Positions 48,565 through 58,900 of a stretch of 64,000 nucleotides of DNA are shown here, one piece after another; position 1 is the stretch's first letter; each line of letters starts with the position of its first letter. A program made the position numbers and the translations under genes. Source of the DNA: Byssothecium circinans (taxonomy: Eukaryota > Ascomycota > Dothideomycetes > Pleosporales > Massarinaceae); assembly GCA_010015675.1 (NCBI GenBank), contig ML977018.1, forward strand, positions 184,166 through 248,165, given 5' to 3'. Below the pieces are notes generated by a model. That model was not told the DNA's origin, did no database searches, and saw only the letters and a program-made list of their open reading frames with translations.

Positions 48565-49041
48565 TTGGTTTTCGGTAGTTTGGTGGGAATCGTTTGCATG
48601 CGACGTCATTTGTGCTGTGCCCTCTCATCGTCCCTCAGTCCACTCATCCTCTCCATCTTCCCTAACCAGAGCCACTCACACATTACAGCCCCAGGAAAAC
48701 CAGAACAATCATTGCATGCGTTGGCTGTTCTTTTTGCTTTTTTTGGCATCTGTATTTTCTGCTGCACGAACTGGTTCGGCGGCTCGGAAAAGCGGTATTG
48801 GAAACGAAAGGTGAAGAAGCAGAAGGCAATATCTAACAGAAAGAATAAAGAGAGGGAACAGATAGAAAAGAAGAAAATGGGGGGAAGTGACGTAAAGAAG
48901 GCAGAGAAAAGTGGAATTCAGAATTCGGGTATGGAAGAGTTGGATTCGGGTCCGAGCCAGGTGCCAGAAAAGCAATACAATGCTGCAGCGCTAGCGGGAA
49001 TTCTTAGGTCTCTAGGGCTACCGAAGGGGGGTAGGAAATGA
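48565..49041 (+). CDS. Possible small membrane protein, 158 residues
   Basis: Open frame with one strongly hydrophobic segment at about residues 50-70 (LHALAVLFAFFGICIFC) followed by a highly basic, Lys-rich stretch (KRYWKRKVKKQKAISNRKNK) and a polar tail. This would fit a single-pass membrane protein with a cytoplasmic basic tail. I know no homologue. The start is uncertain (second Met at residue 12). It may be a chance frame. Confidence 0.25.
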   Translation: MVFGSLVGIVCMRRHLCCALSSSLSPLILSIFPNQSHSHITAPGKPEQSLHALAVLFAFFGICIFCCTNWFGGSEKRYWKRKVKKQKAISNRKNKEREQIEKKKMGGSDVKKAEKSGIQNSGMEELDSGPSQVPEKQYNAAALAGILRSLGLPKGGRK

Positions 49042-49470
49042 AACAGGCGGACATAGCAAGCTTGACGGTGCGTTTAGCCTATGAACAAGGCTCCACATAC
49101 ACATTTTGAGGGTCTGTTTAGAAGTTTGTAGGTCCACCGGACTTCTGACATATGAACGCTTCTTTTCGCTTCACAAACACCATAAGTGGGGATATCGGAT
49201 ACTTGTACATTTTAGCGAACAGTCAGAGTTTCTTCAATATCAATCTATTTAATATAATATGGAGAACTCACAGCTAATCCTTCGTCTGTGCTATGAAAAG
49301 TCGAGGCAGTAATTCTCTTCTTACCCTTGATAAGTTCCAAGGTTAGATCTAGAAGGCGACTCGGAACCAACAGCAGCAATATCATCCCCCAAGTTCCTGC
49401 TATTTGGGAAACCCCTGTCATCTGAGAAGTCCCCGCCATCTGATCAGTCCTCTTCATCTTCTGCCGCCTG
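49042..49470. other. Intergenic region downstream of the RING-H2 gene
   Basis: 429 bp. It has a short imperfect direct repeat around CATCTGATCAGTCC / CATCTGAGAAGTCC (49419-49452) just after the RING gene stop. No gene is supported. Confidence 0.35.
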
Positions 49471-51351
49471 TCAAAGTTGCGCCATCTCAATTTCCGCCTG
49501 TCTAATGTCCTCCTGGAAAGCTTCAGTCAGAATATACTCATCCCACCAAGTCTGATTCGCCCAGTAAGGTTTCATCTGCAAACTTTCAGCCATGCTGAGG
49601 GACTCATGGTTTGCGGGATAAATGAGGGCACTGCAGTAAGGACACAGGACAGTACCAATGTGGAGCTTATGCTCAAACCAAGTCTGCAAGCAGTCAAAAT
49701 GATATGGGTGCTGGCAAGCATCCAGCTTGTAGCAGGTTCCCGGCTCGAACTCTTCTCTGCAGATGTAGCAGTCTTCTGTAGGCTCACTGGGATGCGTAAA
49801 GTCCTTTACCTGTGGAGGCTGGGGTTCCACTTCGGGATTTTCTGGGACCTCGGGGTTTGTGGGAGATGTATCTAGCTCGGGGTTTGCGGGGGATGTATCC
49901 AAGTCAAGACATGGATCCGCAGGCCCTGTATAAGGGTCAGGGCATCTCTCATGGAAACGCTCGAACTGGTTGATGAGTGGGAGGAGCCCTTCTGGGATGT
50001 AGAATCTCCTGACCGGATCGAATTCGTTGTGGTCAGGTATTTGATCGAAAGGCAAGTCATCCGACAGAGGGTCTAGGTTGAACATACGTGCCAAGGCGTC
50101 TTTGATGCGGCCTGAGGGGTCTACATCAGGGTGTGTAGCGGCGCGAAGGACCCATCGGTAGATGTAGAAACCCAGCCTGGTCAACTCTGGACGTGGAGTT
50201 GACCGCACCAAGGTCGGCAGCACGAAATGGAACATAAATTCCCAGCTGCTTATGATGCCGGCGTTTGCGAAAAGCTGGCGGACGTGAAGGCTTTCACTAG
50301 CTGCCGGATCCTCAATTCTGCTTTGGAATCCATGAATGCACTTTTGAAGGCCACAAAAGTACGCAGCCGTTCTAGGGTTCGGTACGTGGTTGGATAGGTC
50401 CGCCGTATAAGTCCCCCAAATGTCGAGTGCAAGGCGTAAGAATAGCTCGAACATGTCCAAGACGTCTTGCTCGTTGATACTGGTGCTGTCGGCTGGAGCA
50501 AGTTGCTTCAGAACGCGGGTGAATTCGGGCCACAGTCCATGACCTCCTGCCAAACGCTGGGCGCGTTGTTTGAGATAACGAGCTGTATATGTGTTTTCAC
50601 CAGTGGGATTCGACATGTCTGAGCGCTCCTTGATTTGCGGCTGCAGGTTTACCAATGGTTCGACAGCACGTCCGATGTCGCCGTCCTTGTCGATATCAGG
50701 GTGCAGCAGGCAAGTCAAAATCAACTCTTTGGCCTTAGCCCGCACCTGGGACCACTTATGCCAGTAAGTTCGGTAGTTGAAGTCGAAGCGCTCACGCTCA
50801 ACTACATCTAGGTTCTCAGTGTAGGTGGCCGAGTTCTTTACAATAAAGTCGTACAACGACATGTCGGTAAAGACTATAGGCCTCAAGAACTCATACACTT
50901 CTCGGTATTCTCGGTATCCATGCCATGGCCTTACATACGGGGCGCTGTCGCACCAGCGGTCATGTATTATTGCTTGCGTTTTGTCGGGGTGATTGTATGG
51001 AGTTCCGGCCATCCTGAGTAGGACGGAGGACCATGAGGGCCTGGGGTGATTGTTGGGGTCACCCACGCCATATTTCGTCCTGTGATGGATGTCTTGGATG
51101 ATTGCTACGAGTTCGACAATCGAGTCGATTGCCTTTGTCAGCATAAATGGCATATCTTTGTACTTGGCGATGATGGCCTTCAGGACCTCGAAAGGTACGG
51201 CTTCGAACTTGGACCAGTCGACCTCAGATGGTTTAGCCTTTCGACGCGAATACATGATCGCGGGAGGTGGAAGGTCGAATTTCGGGGAATATTTTTGAGG
51301 TCCCTTTTGAGGCGGGAATTCCAACTCGGGGTGGTAATCTTGAAACTCCAT
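49471..51351 (-). CDS. RING-H2 finger protein, probable E3 ubiquitin ligase
   Basis: Single exon, 626 residues. The first 480 residues are a helical, charged region I do not recognise (FEVLKAIIAKYKDMPFMLTKAI; LLHPDIDKDGDIGRAVEPL; FYIYRWVLRAATHPDVDPSGRI). Two segments read HPDxDxxG and may be internal repeats. A Pro/Asn-rich linker with TSPANPE/TSPTNPE repeats precedes the RING at about 528-573: CYIC...C.KLDACQHPYHFDCLQTW...CPYC, a C3H2C3 (RING-H2) arrangement. A Trp-rich tail follows. RING-H2 proteins usually recruit E2 enzymes; the substrate is unknown. Expanded families of such orphan RING proteins are common in Dothideomycetes (general knowledge, not tested here). Confidence 0.85.
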   Translation of the reverse strand: MEFQDYHPELEFPPQKGPQKYSPKFDLPPPAIMYSRRKAKPSEVDWSKFEAVPFEVLKAIIAKYKDMPFMLTKAIDSIVELVAIIQDIHHRTKYGVGDPNNHPRPSWSSVLLRMAGTPYNHPDKTQAIIHDRWCDSAPYVRPWHGYREYREVYEFLRPIVFTDMSLYDFIVKNSATYTENLDVVERERFDFNYRTYWHKWSQVRAKAKELILTCLLHPDIDKDGDIGRAVEPLVNLQPQIKERSDMSNPTGENTYTARYLKQRAQRLAGGHGLWPEFTRVLKQLAPADSTSINEQDVLDMFELFLRLALDIWGTYTADLSNHVPNPRTAAYFCGLQKCIHGFQSRIEDPAASESLHVRQLFANAGIISSWEFMFHFVLPTLVRSTPRPELTRLGFYIYRWVLRAATHPDVDPSGRIKDALARMFNLDPLSDDLPFDQIPDHNEFDPVRRFYIPEGLLPLINQFERFHERCPDPYTGPADPCLDLDTSPANPELDTSPTNPEVPENPEVEPQPPQVKDFTHPSEPTEDCYICREEFEPGTCYKLDACQHPYHFDCLQTWFEHKLHIGTVLCPYCSALIYPANHESLSMAESLQMKPYWANQTWWDEYILTEAFQEDIRQAEIEMAQL

Positions 51352-52195
51352 TTTTGGTGGTGTTCTTGATGCGTTTTGGCGTGCGGTGTGTTTGGTATGG
51401 TTGTTAGTGTAGGTTGTAGACTAGTTATCTTAGGCAATTATGTTACGCAAAGGTAAGGTTGTTGAGCCTAACATTTAGTGCTAGTGTCGTCTTATATACA
51501 ATACCCTTGACTGGGTTAACCATGTACAGTACATTGTGAGCACTCACTATAAGGACCCGAGATAATAATTATTTCTTCACTATGTAATGTTGGACTGTAG
51601 AGACCCGAGAGCAAGTGAGAGAAAAGATGCATTGTGTGTTGAGCTGAGGTGCTCAGGAGAAGCGGCTATATAGAGTATAGAGAGCAGCCGGAGCTAGACC
51701 GGATGGGGACTACAACCGTGCGGAACAGTTCAGTATTGTTCAGTCCAACATGTAATGTTCAATGCCTACATGTAGGCCGGAGTCCGAACCCTTACAGTGT
51801 TTCCTTACTGGACGTTGCGCATGACTGTACAGTGTTTGAGGGAACTTCAACGCAGGCTTTGGTATTCCAGTTTCAACATCGATGCATGAAAAAAGGTGTT
51901 TCCAAGGCCTGATATGAACTTCGTAATAAACCCCTCGAAAAGTAGCCGTACCGTCCCTCATTTATTTTGCGAGTATCAGGTCCTTAGCGTAAAGAGCTGG
52001 TAGTTAGCATTATATACATCACGGTTCCGGCAAAACAATTCTCTGCCCTTAACAAGCTTCCCGGTAGAGGGAAGCTCAGAATGAAAACCGTGGTTCATCA
52101 CCGACATTCTTCCCACTCTACATGCCTTTATTACAGCTATGGGTATCAATGTATTCCACCTTATATACCACTACTTCCTCACCACACTTTTACAA
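51352..52195. other. Intergenic region
   Basis: 844 bp. Slightly A+T-rich, with several GTACA/TACAGT motifs (51520-51530, 51826-51833). No supported gene. Confidence 0.4.
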
Positions 52196-52768
52196 TCACT
52201 CGCCCTCATCCATCGCCACCTCAAACACCTCCCCAGCCAACTTCCCAACCCCTCCCCCCAAACCCGCCAAACCCGCCCTTATCGCCTCCACCAGCTCAGC
52301 CTTTAACTTCCCCTTCCTCGAATAAATATCAATCCCCGCAGGTGTAAACATCGTCTTCGCGAAATACGTAACCACCCACGCATTCCCCGTCCCCTCTTCC
52401 TCCCCATATCCCAAGATCTCCCACTTCGATGACGCGATCATGAGCCATCCCTTGCCCCGCCAATGATATGCTAGACTCGCAGTGTCCTTTGCCTCGCCCT
52501 CTGAGCTGGCAGTGTTGGGTACACTGAACGGCTTATCGAGGCCGTGGACCGTCTTGGTGGATGAGGAGGAGATGGGGTTGTAGGTCACGATGTCGTCGAG
52601 TTGAGGGGGCGAGGTGTTGGGGACGGGTGTGTAGGTTATGATTACGTTCTTGTTCTTGCGCCACATGGGTAGGGTCGAGTGTGTGACGTTCCATGACCCG
52701 GAGAGCCATTTGAGGGTTGGGGGTGCGATGGAGGGGGAAGCTTCGGTGGGAGCGCGGAGGATCACCAT
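52196..52768 (-). CDS. Conserved fungal lipocalin-like protein (uncharacterised)
   Basis: Single exon, 190 residues. The order of beta-strand-like segments (LKWLSGSWNVTHSTLPMW; NVIITYTPV; LDDIVTYNPI; AYHWRGKGWLMIASSKWEIL; AWVVTYFAKTMFTPAGIDIYS) and the opening GSW motif suggest a small calycin/lipocalin-type barrel. I recall similar uncharacterised proteins in other ascomycetes, but no function. There is no signal peptide. A C-terminal helix rich in Gly and Ala follows. The fold is inferred from pattern only. Confidence 0.75.
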   Translation of the reverse strand: MVILRAPTEASPSIAPPTLKWLSGSWNVTHSTLPMWRKNKNVIITYTPVPNTSPPQLDDIVTYNPISSSSTKTVHGLDKPFSVPNTASSEGEAKDTASLAYHWRGKGWLMIASSKWEILGYGEEEGTGNAWVVTYFAKTMFTPAGIDIYSRKGKLKAELVEAIRAGLAGLGGGVGKLAGEVFEVAMDEGE

Positions 52769-53698
52769 TGTGGCAGGAGGTTTGGTGGGGTGTGAGGTTG
52801 GTGGGTGGAGTGACGATAGAGATTTGCGGTGGATGCGGTGGTTGGGTTGATCGACGACAAGACGTCACTCTTCGATTTGGAAGAGCAAAGACATCGAACA
52901 ATACTGGAAAACCATGATGGAAAAGAATATGTTGCCATCAAACGTCCAAGCGACGTTGCCTCACACCTCAAACGTGCAAGAACCACATCCATCCGACGTG
53001 CATGCGGCACCATAAGGCTGAACAAGATCGCCTCGGAACATGCCTCAGCCGCCGCTATGCCCAAAGCATCCTAGCCCGATAAAGTCGCGCCACAGCGTGG
53101 CCACAGAACGCCACATCCCAAAATAGCTATCGACATCACACACTCTTTGTCCCAACCCCAATCAGCCTCTTCACTCAACCCAAACACCTCCACAAACAGC
53201 AAATAAGCGGAAACAGGCAACTCCAGGCGCGACATTGGCGAATTCTGGAGGATGACTGGGCGTAACAGTGCTCAACACAAAGGGTATTGGCGCGCTGACG
53301 AGGCCTGAAACCCAAGACTGGTATGCGGAGGCGCAGCAGAGGTTTGTGTAGGCGCAGTGTGCGGCTCTTCCACGCTGATCAGCCAGGCGGGTGCATGCGT
53401 GGCCGGTGATGGGGGTTGGCTGTGACAGATCGGATTGCTTGGGTGGGTCCTTGCGGCTGATGTGTGCTGCGGCGCGGCGTCAGCTGTGGTGAGTATAAGG
53501 CCGCGTTGTGCTGCTGTCTTTGTTTGGGATATTTTTGCTACTCGTTGACTTTGAGAAAGAAGGTGAAAGTTTTCCTCGCCTTTCTACTTTTTCTCCTATT
53601 ATCTGGATATATTTTAATCGACTTATTTTTTGGGACGAGAAGGCTTCGACTTCCGTTGTGCATACGTCCTTAGAGAGAACTCACATCTACACACCACT
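52769..53698. other. Divergent intergenic region
   Basis: 930 bp between the lipocalin-like gene and the PLC-like gene. The part before 53699 is T-rich, as in a promoter or leader. An in-frame upstream codon run at 53630 does not start with a plausible signal peptide. No other gene is seen. Confidence 0.4.
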
Positions 53699-54784
53699 AT
53701 GTTCCTCCGCACCCTCCTCAGCGCAGCAGCGCTCCTCTACACCACCGTCTCCGCGCAAACGGCCTGCAACAACTCGCCCTCACTATGCAACAAGCCATAC
53801 AACAATATAACGCACCTCGGTGCCCACAACTCCGCCTTCGTCCGTGACGCAACGACGAGTTTCAGCACAGCCGGCAACCACTTCTTCAACACAACAGTCC
53901 AACTCGACGCAGGCGTCCGCCTCCTAACCGCCCAAGTCCACAGCTTCAACAACTCAGCCGGCGCCACCGAATGGCACCTCTGCCACACCTCCTGCTCGCT
54001 CCTCGACGCCGGCCCGTTGGAAAAATGGCTCGGAGAGATAAAATCCTGGATGGACGCCAACCCCAACGAAGTCGTCACAATCCTCCTCGTAAACTCCGAC
54101 AAAGCATCCGGCCAAATCCTCGGCTCGCAATTCAACTCCTCGGGAATCTCTCGCTACGCATACACCCCACCCGCCTCCTCGTCAACCTCGCTCCCGCAAA
54201 CATGGCCAACACTCGACAACCTAATTTCCAACGGAACACGCCTGATGACATTCGTAGCTTCGCTGAGCACACCATCGACAGCATACCCCTTCCTCATGGA
54301 CGAATTCACCTTCGTCTTCGAAAACGACTTCGAGAACGAGTCCCCAACAGAATACTCCTGCGACCCCAACCGCCCCACGGGCCTCACGCCCGCGACGGCA
54401 AAAGCGTCCAACCGCATGTTCCTCATGAACCACTTCCTCTATTCCACGCAGAGCATCGTCCAGACCCCCAACGTCACCTACACCAACGTCACCAACGCCG
54501 CCTCGGGCCCGGGCAGTCTGGGAAACGCGATTACGGATTGCACGGCTGTGTATAGCAAGCCGCCGACGTTTGTGCTTGTGGATTTTTTCAACGTCGGACC
54601 GGCGGTTGACGCGGTGGATCGGGCGAATGGGGTTGCGGCGGCAACGGGGAGGAAGAGTGTTAGTAGGGAGCTTGTGAGGGAGAGTCCGGCGAGTGCTGCT
54701 GGGGCGGCGTCGCGGGTGGGGAGGCAGGGGAGCGTTTTGGCGGTTGTGGTTGCTGTTGTTGTTGCTGTGGGGTTTGGGTTGTAG
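53699..54784 (+). CDS. Secreted GPI-anchored PLC-like phosphodiesterase
   Basis: Single exon, 361 residues from the ATG at 53699, chosen because it begins a signal peptide (MFLRTLLSAAALLYTTVSAQ). The PI-PLC X-like TIM-barrel start is seen: ITHLGAHNSAF with the catalytic His, then LDAGVRLLTAQVH, EWHLCHTSC (second His) and WMDANPNEVVTILLVN. FVLVDFFNVG lies near the end of the barrel. Several N-glycosylation sites occur. The C-terminus has a Ser/Ala-rich spacer and a hydrophobic tail (VLAVVVAVVVAVGFGL), a GPI-anchor signal. Proteins of this family in fungi are cell-wall or secreted enzymes with poorly known substrates. Confidence 0.9.
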   Translation: MFLRTLLSAAALLYTTVSAQTACNNSPSLCNKPYNNITHLGAHNSAFVRDATTSFSTAGNHFFNTTVQLDAGVRLLTAQVHSFNNSAGATEWHLCHTSCSLLDAGPLEKWLGEIKSWMDANPNEVVTILLVNSDKASGQILGSQFNSSGISRYAYTPPASSSTSLPQTWPTLDNLISNGTRLMTFVASLSTPSTAYPFLMDEFTFVFENDFENESPTEYSCDPNRPTGLTPATAKASNRMFLMNHFLYSTQSIVQTPNVTYTNVTNAASGPGSLGNAITDCTAVYSKPPTFVLVDFFNVGPAVDAVDRANGVAAATGRKSVSRELVRESPASAAGAASRVGRQGSVLAVVVAVVVAVGFGL

Positions 54785-55989
54785 ATGGCAAGGATAGACT
54801 GACGGGCTGTTGAAGAGTTGGGTTGGGTTGATCTCGACTTTAACTGTGCGAGGGAGGAGAAAATTGTTCCCTTTTTTTTTGTTGGTTGGATTTGATAGCA
54901 TGGCGACGGCGTTCTTTTGTTCCTTTTGGGTTTATGATTATGACTCTCCTTGAATTCCGGAAGAATGGATTGAATAAGCATTGCAATGATTACATAGTAT
55001 AGCGTATAGCGTAGTACAAAGGCGAGACGAGAGAGCTGGAAGACGTGCTTTTCACTACCGCCTTTTTTGAAAGGAAAAAAAATGTATAAGTTCCACTTCA
55101 ATCATCATCAGCCATCAAAATTATCATCTTACGCGCGAAGCTTCTATATGTTCTCCACGCAGCCTTTACCTCGTACTAAATAAACTACTAAGAAGGAGGG
55201 AGATACACATTGGACTTGTAGATTTCGCTTCCTACTCTGGGCTTTACCTTTACCTTGACCTTTACGCGGCCGCCGATCTGGGGAAATGAGGCGATAACCC
55301 CGTGATGCAGGATTGATACTAGGTCGTTTACGCTATTTTGGGCGCGTGTATGTGCGTATTTGATGTTGGCATTTGCGTTGCGGCAGATTTGTGAGAGGAT
55401 GGGCGATTCTCCAAGGAATGAGATGATGAATGAGCGCAAGTTTAGTGAATGCTTTCAATCCCTTCGTGAAGTATTATTCAGACTCTTTTATCACATGGTC
55501 ATACATACATGTACAGTACTTACAGTCTGTACTTTAGCCAATCCATCACGCAGCGAAAGACCGTTCTGCACATTGTATTTTCCATTCAGTCACGAAGAAG
55601 ACGGTCTAGCTCTGCGCACACCACACCGCATGCATGTGCCCAACGCCGTCAAAGCCGTATTCTCATGCACCCACCGTCGCTAACTGAGTGTATTGCGAAG
55701 AGAGAAGTAAAGGAAGGAAAGAAAAAGGGCCTCCGAGTCTCCACCATCGAACACATCCAACACCATTGCTGAAGGCAAGGGAAGTCTGTTGAAAGCGCCC
55801 GGTCGAGATGAATTAACGCCGCCATGGAGAAAAGAAGAGGCACTCCATGTTCTGGAATGAAGAGAGGAAAGGGAAAGGCCCACCATGTATCGTACATATG
55901 ACCACGCATCTAGTCCCCGTGCCCCTGCACGGCTGTTCTCCTCTTGGGTGAATTTATCGGGGATAGATACCACACTCACCGCAGGCCAC
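54785..55989. other. Convergent intergenic region
   Basis: About 1.2 kb between converging genes. One weak minus-strand frame (55188-55439) is listed separately. Nothing else is supported. Confidence 0.4.
55188..55439 (-). CDS. Possible orphan frame or gene remnant, 83 codons
   Basis: Reading from 55439 to the stop at 55188 gives a sequence with protein-like composition (ILSQICRNANANIKYAHT; NSVNDLVSILHHGVIASFPQ) followed by a Val-Lys run. I recognise no domain and find no upstream exon. It may be a remnant or chance. Confidence 0.2.
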   Translation of the reverse strand: MRSFIISFLGESPILSQICRNANANIKYAHTRAQNSVNDLVSILHHGVIASFPQIGGRVKVKVKVKPRVGSEIYKSNVYLPPS

Positions 55990-58900
55990 TTAGTCCATAA
56001 GGTTGGGAATCGCAGCTGGACCCTTGTTCTTTCCTGCGCCAAAGGCAACGTGGTTGACACTCTTGTTCTCCATCTCCTTCTCTTTACCCTTGCCCTTGTT
56101 CCTGACTGTCAACGTGCTAGACGACGGCGCAAACGGTGTGAACGTCTCCTCGTACTTAACCCTAGTCTTAGACGGCGAAGCTTCCTGCTCACCAGTCCCA
56201 CCGACTAGATCGCCAAGCAGGTCCATAGTCTGACTCTGAGCTGGCGGAGAGACCTTCTTCTTCTTGGGGGAGATTTCGATTAATTTGGCTGTCGAAGATT
56301 TGGTCTTTGTCTGCAACTGAGGCTGAGATGGTGAATGCTCTGCCTGCGGGGACCTTGATGCCAGCTCGTAGAGCTTAGCTGAATCTTCTTTGGCCTTTTG
56401 GAACATTTTGGCGTCGTCTTCGCGGACACCGCCTTGAGCGTAGGTTTTCCAGTGTTCAAGACTGCTGCTAGAATCGTCGGTTGTGAGGGATGGGGTGACG
56501 ACAGGGGCCTGGGCCACGGCTGCGAACGACAGGGTCGAGAAGTTCTGAGGCTCTTGGTTGTACGCTTTCGCTTTAATGGGAGCTTTCAGCATCGCCTTTT
56601 TGCCTCCGCTGCGACGTTCACATATGTCGCATTTGCAGGGGTCGCAGCACATGCCCTGGCATTTGTGGCCGCACGATGGAATGACCTTGTTACACATTTG
56701 GGTGCAATTGATCATGTCGTTGGGGAAACTGGAACTAGTCAGGACGATCGATAAAAGTGCACTGGAAAGGTCACTTACGGATGACACCGAAGCATGCACG
56801 TGTGACCGCAAGGCAACATGCATCGGCAATTTTCATCGCAGCCGCCGTTAATATAGTCCCAGTCCTCAGGAGACTGGAGCCACATCTTGTGCCCATGGTT
56901 GGTGCATTCGATTGGGAAGCGAAAGCCAACTCGGCGTGGTTGACCTGTCGTAGGGATTTCGTGAGTTTTGGACTTCCCATACATGGTCCACACGACGTCA
57001 GCCCAGGTGTTACTCTCAATGGCAAGCTTCTCAGCATTGCCAAAGATGTAGAATCCACGCTTGGCACGCGAGAGTGCGACGCAGACCCGATTGTCGACCG
57101 ATAGGAAGCCTATGCCACCCTTGCGGTTGCTGCGGACTAAGGATAGCAAGACGATGTCATTCTCTTCACCCTGATATGAATCAACAGTCACAACGTTGAG
57201 GAAATGCCCTCTCAGGTTCTGATGCTGACGTAGTTTCTTTAGGAGTAGGGCCCGCTGGCCATTGTAGAACGTGAGTACTGTGATCTTCTTTGAGTCGACG
57301 CCGTTGACAACAAGGTAGTCAAAGAATCCGACAATCATGGCTGCTTCTAGCTCATTCTGGCAAGACATGTTGCTATCGCGCGATTCGGGCCAGGAGTCTG
57401 AAGATAAGAATATGAAGTCAGTGCGTGTTGCTGGACTTTGATCATTGACACAACTTACGATGAAAGAAGTACGAGTTGTTGCCGCCCATGCCCTCTACCG
57501 GAGGACGATTGCTGACATCTGTCACGCTTGTATGGTCTTGCAGTGTAGTATCATATATTGGAGCTAGTAGGCGACGAATCTCGGGGATCATGCGTCGCTG
57601 GCGTGTGAGGCAGTCGATTTCGATATTGTTGACGGCCATGCGCTCGAACAGTGAGAGATTGAAATAATACGGCTCGTCCTCAAATTCGTGGACCTGGCAG
57701 TGAGGGCGCAGCTGCTGATGGTCGCCAACAAGGATCAGATGCTCTAGACTAGGGACACATGCAGCTGTGACCGGAGCCTCGAGCGTCTCGGCAGCCTCTT
57801 CGACAAGGACAATGCGGGGCCTCAAACTCGCAATGAGAGGCCGATATTTGCTTAGTCCAGTTGTAGTCAAACCAATGAGACGCTGCTGCGCCAGCAGTGC
57901 TTGGTCTTGCTCCCATTGACCAATCTTGCGGTGCTGCACGAAGACCTCATACTGGCGGGCAAGTTCCCGGAAATCCTCTAGGATGATGCGTTTGGTGTGC
58001 CGCTGGAAGTATTGGTAGATGGCGCCGCGATCAGATGGAGGGATGTTGATGAGGTCGGGAGTCCGCTGCAGCAGATTATGAACCTGGTCGTCGCTCCAGT
58101 AGAGCCCACCTTTGCCAGTCTGATTGTCGCAGAGCGATGTCACTGGCCCTCTGAGCGCATCAATGTCATCGTCATCACGCGCGACTGCTTCAGCTTCTAA
58201 CTCCTCGAGCTGGTCTACCTCATCAAAATCCTCATCCTCGTAGGCCATGCCGAAGTCGTCCGGTTGAATTGGTCGACGGCATGGGACAAGAAACTTGCCT
58301 AGCCACTGCTCGATCTGAATACCCGGTGCATCTTGAGCGACACCCATCGCCATTGAATTCTCAAGTTCGAGGGACCGCGCTTGTTCTTCAGTGATGAGGC
58401 GAAGCTTGACTAATAGTCGGTGATCTAGACAGCCATTTCCCATCGATAGCGGGGCAAGCAGTATTTGCATCTTGGTAGTCAATTGCTTCATCGCAACGAT
58501 TGCCTGATGCTTGCGACTTCCGGGTATCCTCGGTTGAGAGTAGCTGTTTCGGACCTCAAAAAGAGTTCGCTTCTTGATCTTGTCAGTGTCCTTTGAACGA
58601 CCGCCGAGACGGATGAAATTGGGCTCAAATTCCGCGATGTGGCGAAGAATCTGATCTAGAGCGTGGTTGGTCTGGCAGGTGACGATAATGGGCGGATCCT
58701 CTTTGCGCAAATTTGCAAGCAGTATCTTCAAGGCGACGACGGATACGTACGTCTTTCCAGTGCCCGGAGGGCCTTGCACGATTGCCAGCTTGTTGGTGAG
58801 TATCCGCTTTAGAGCTGTAGACTGGGAGTTATCCAGACTGTGCGAATCACCTTCAGGCCAGGATTGGAGGATGTTAACGTTCTGAGATTTACTAGCCTCT

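Noticed and set aside
40586..54784. Secondary-metabolite or degradative gene cluster around the Zn2Cys6 factor
   Set aside because: Neighbours (carboxypeptidase, unknown protein, RING protein, lipocalin-like protein, PLC-like enzyme) do not form a pathway and no backbone synthase is present.
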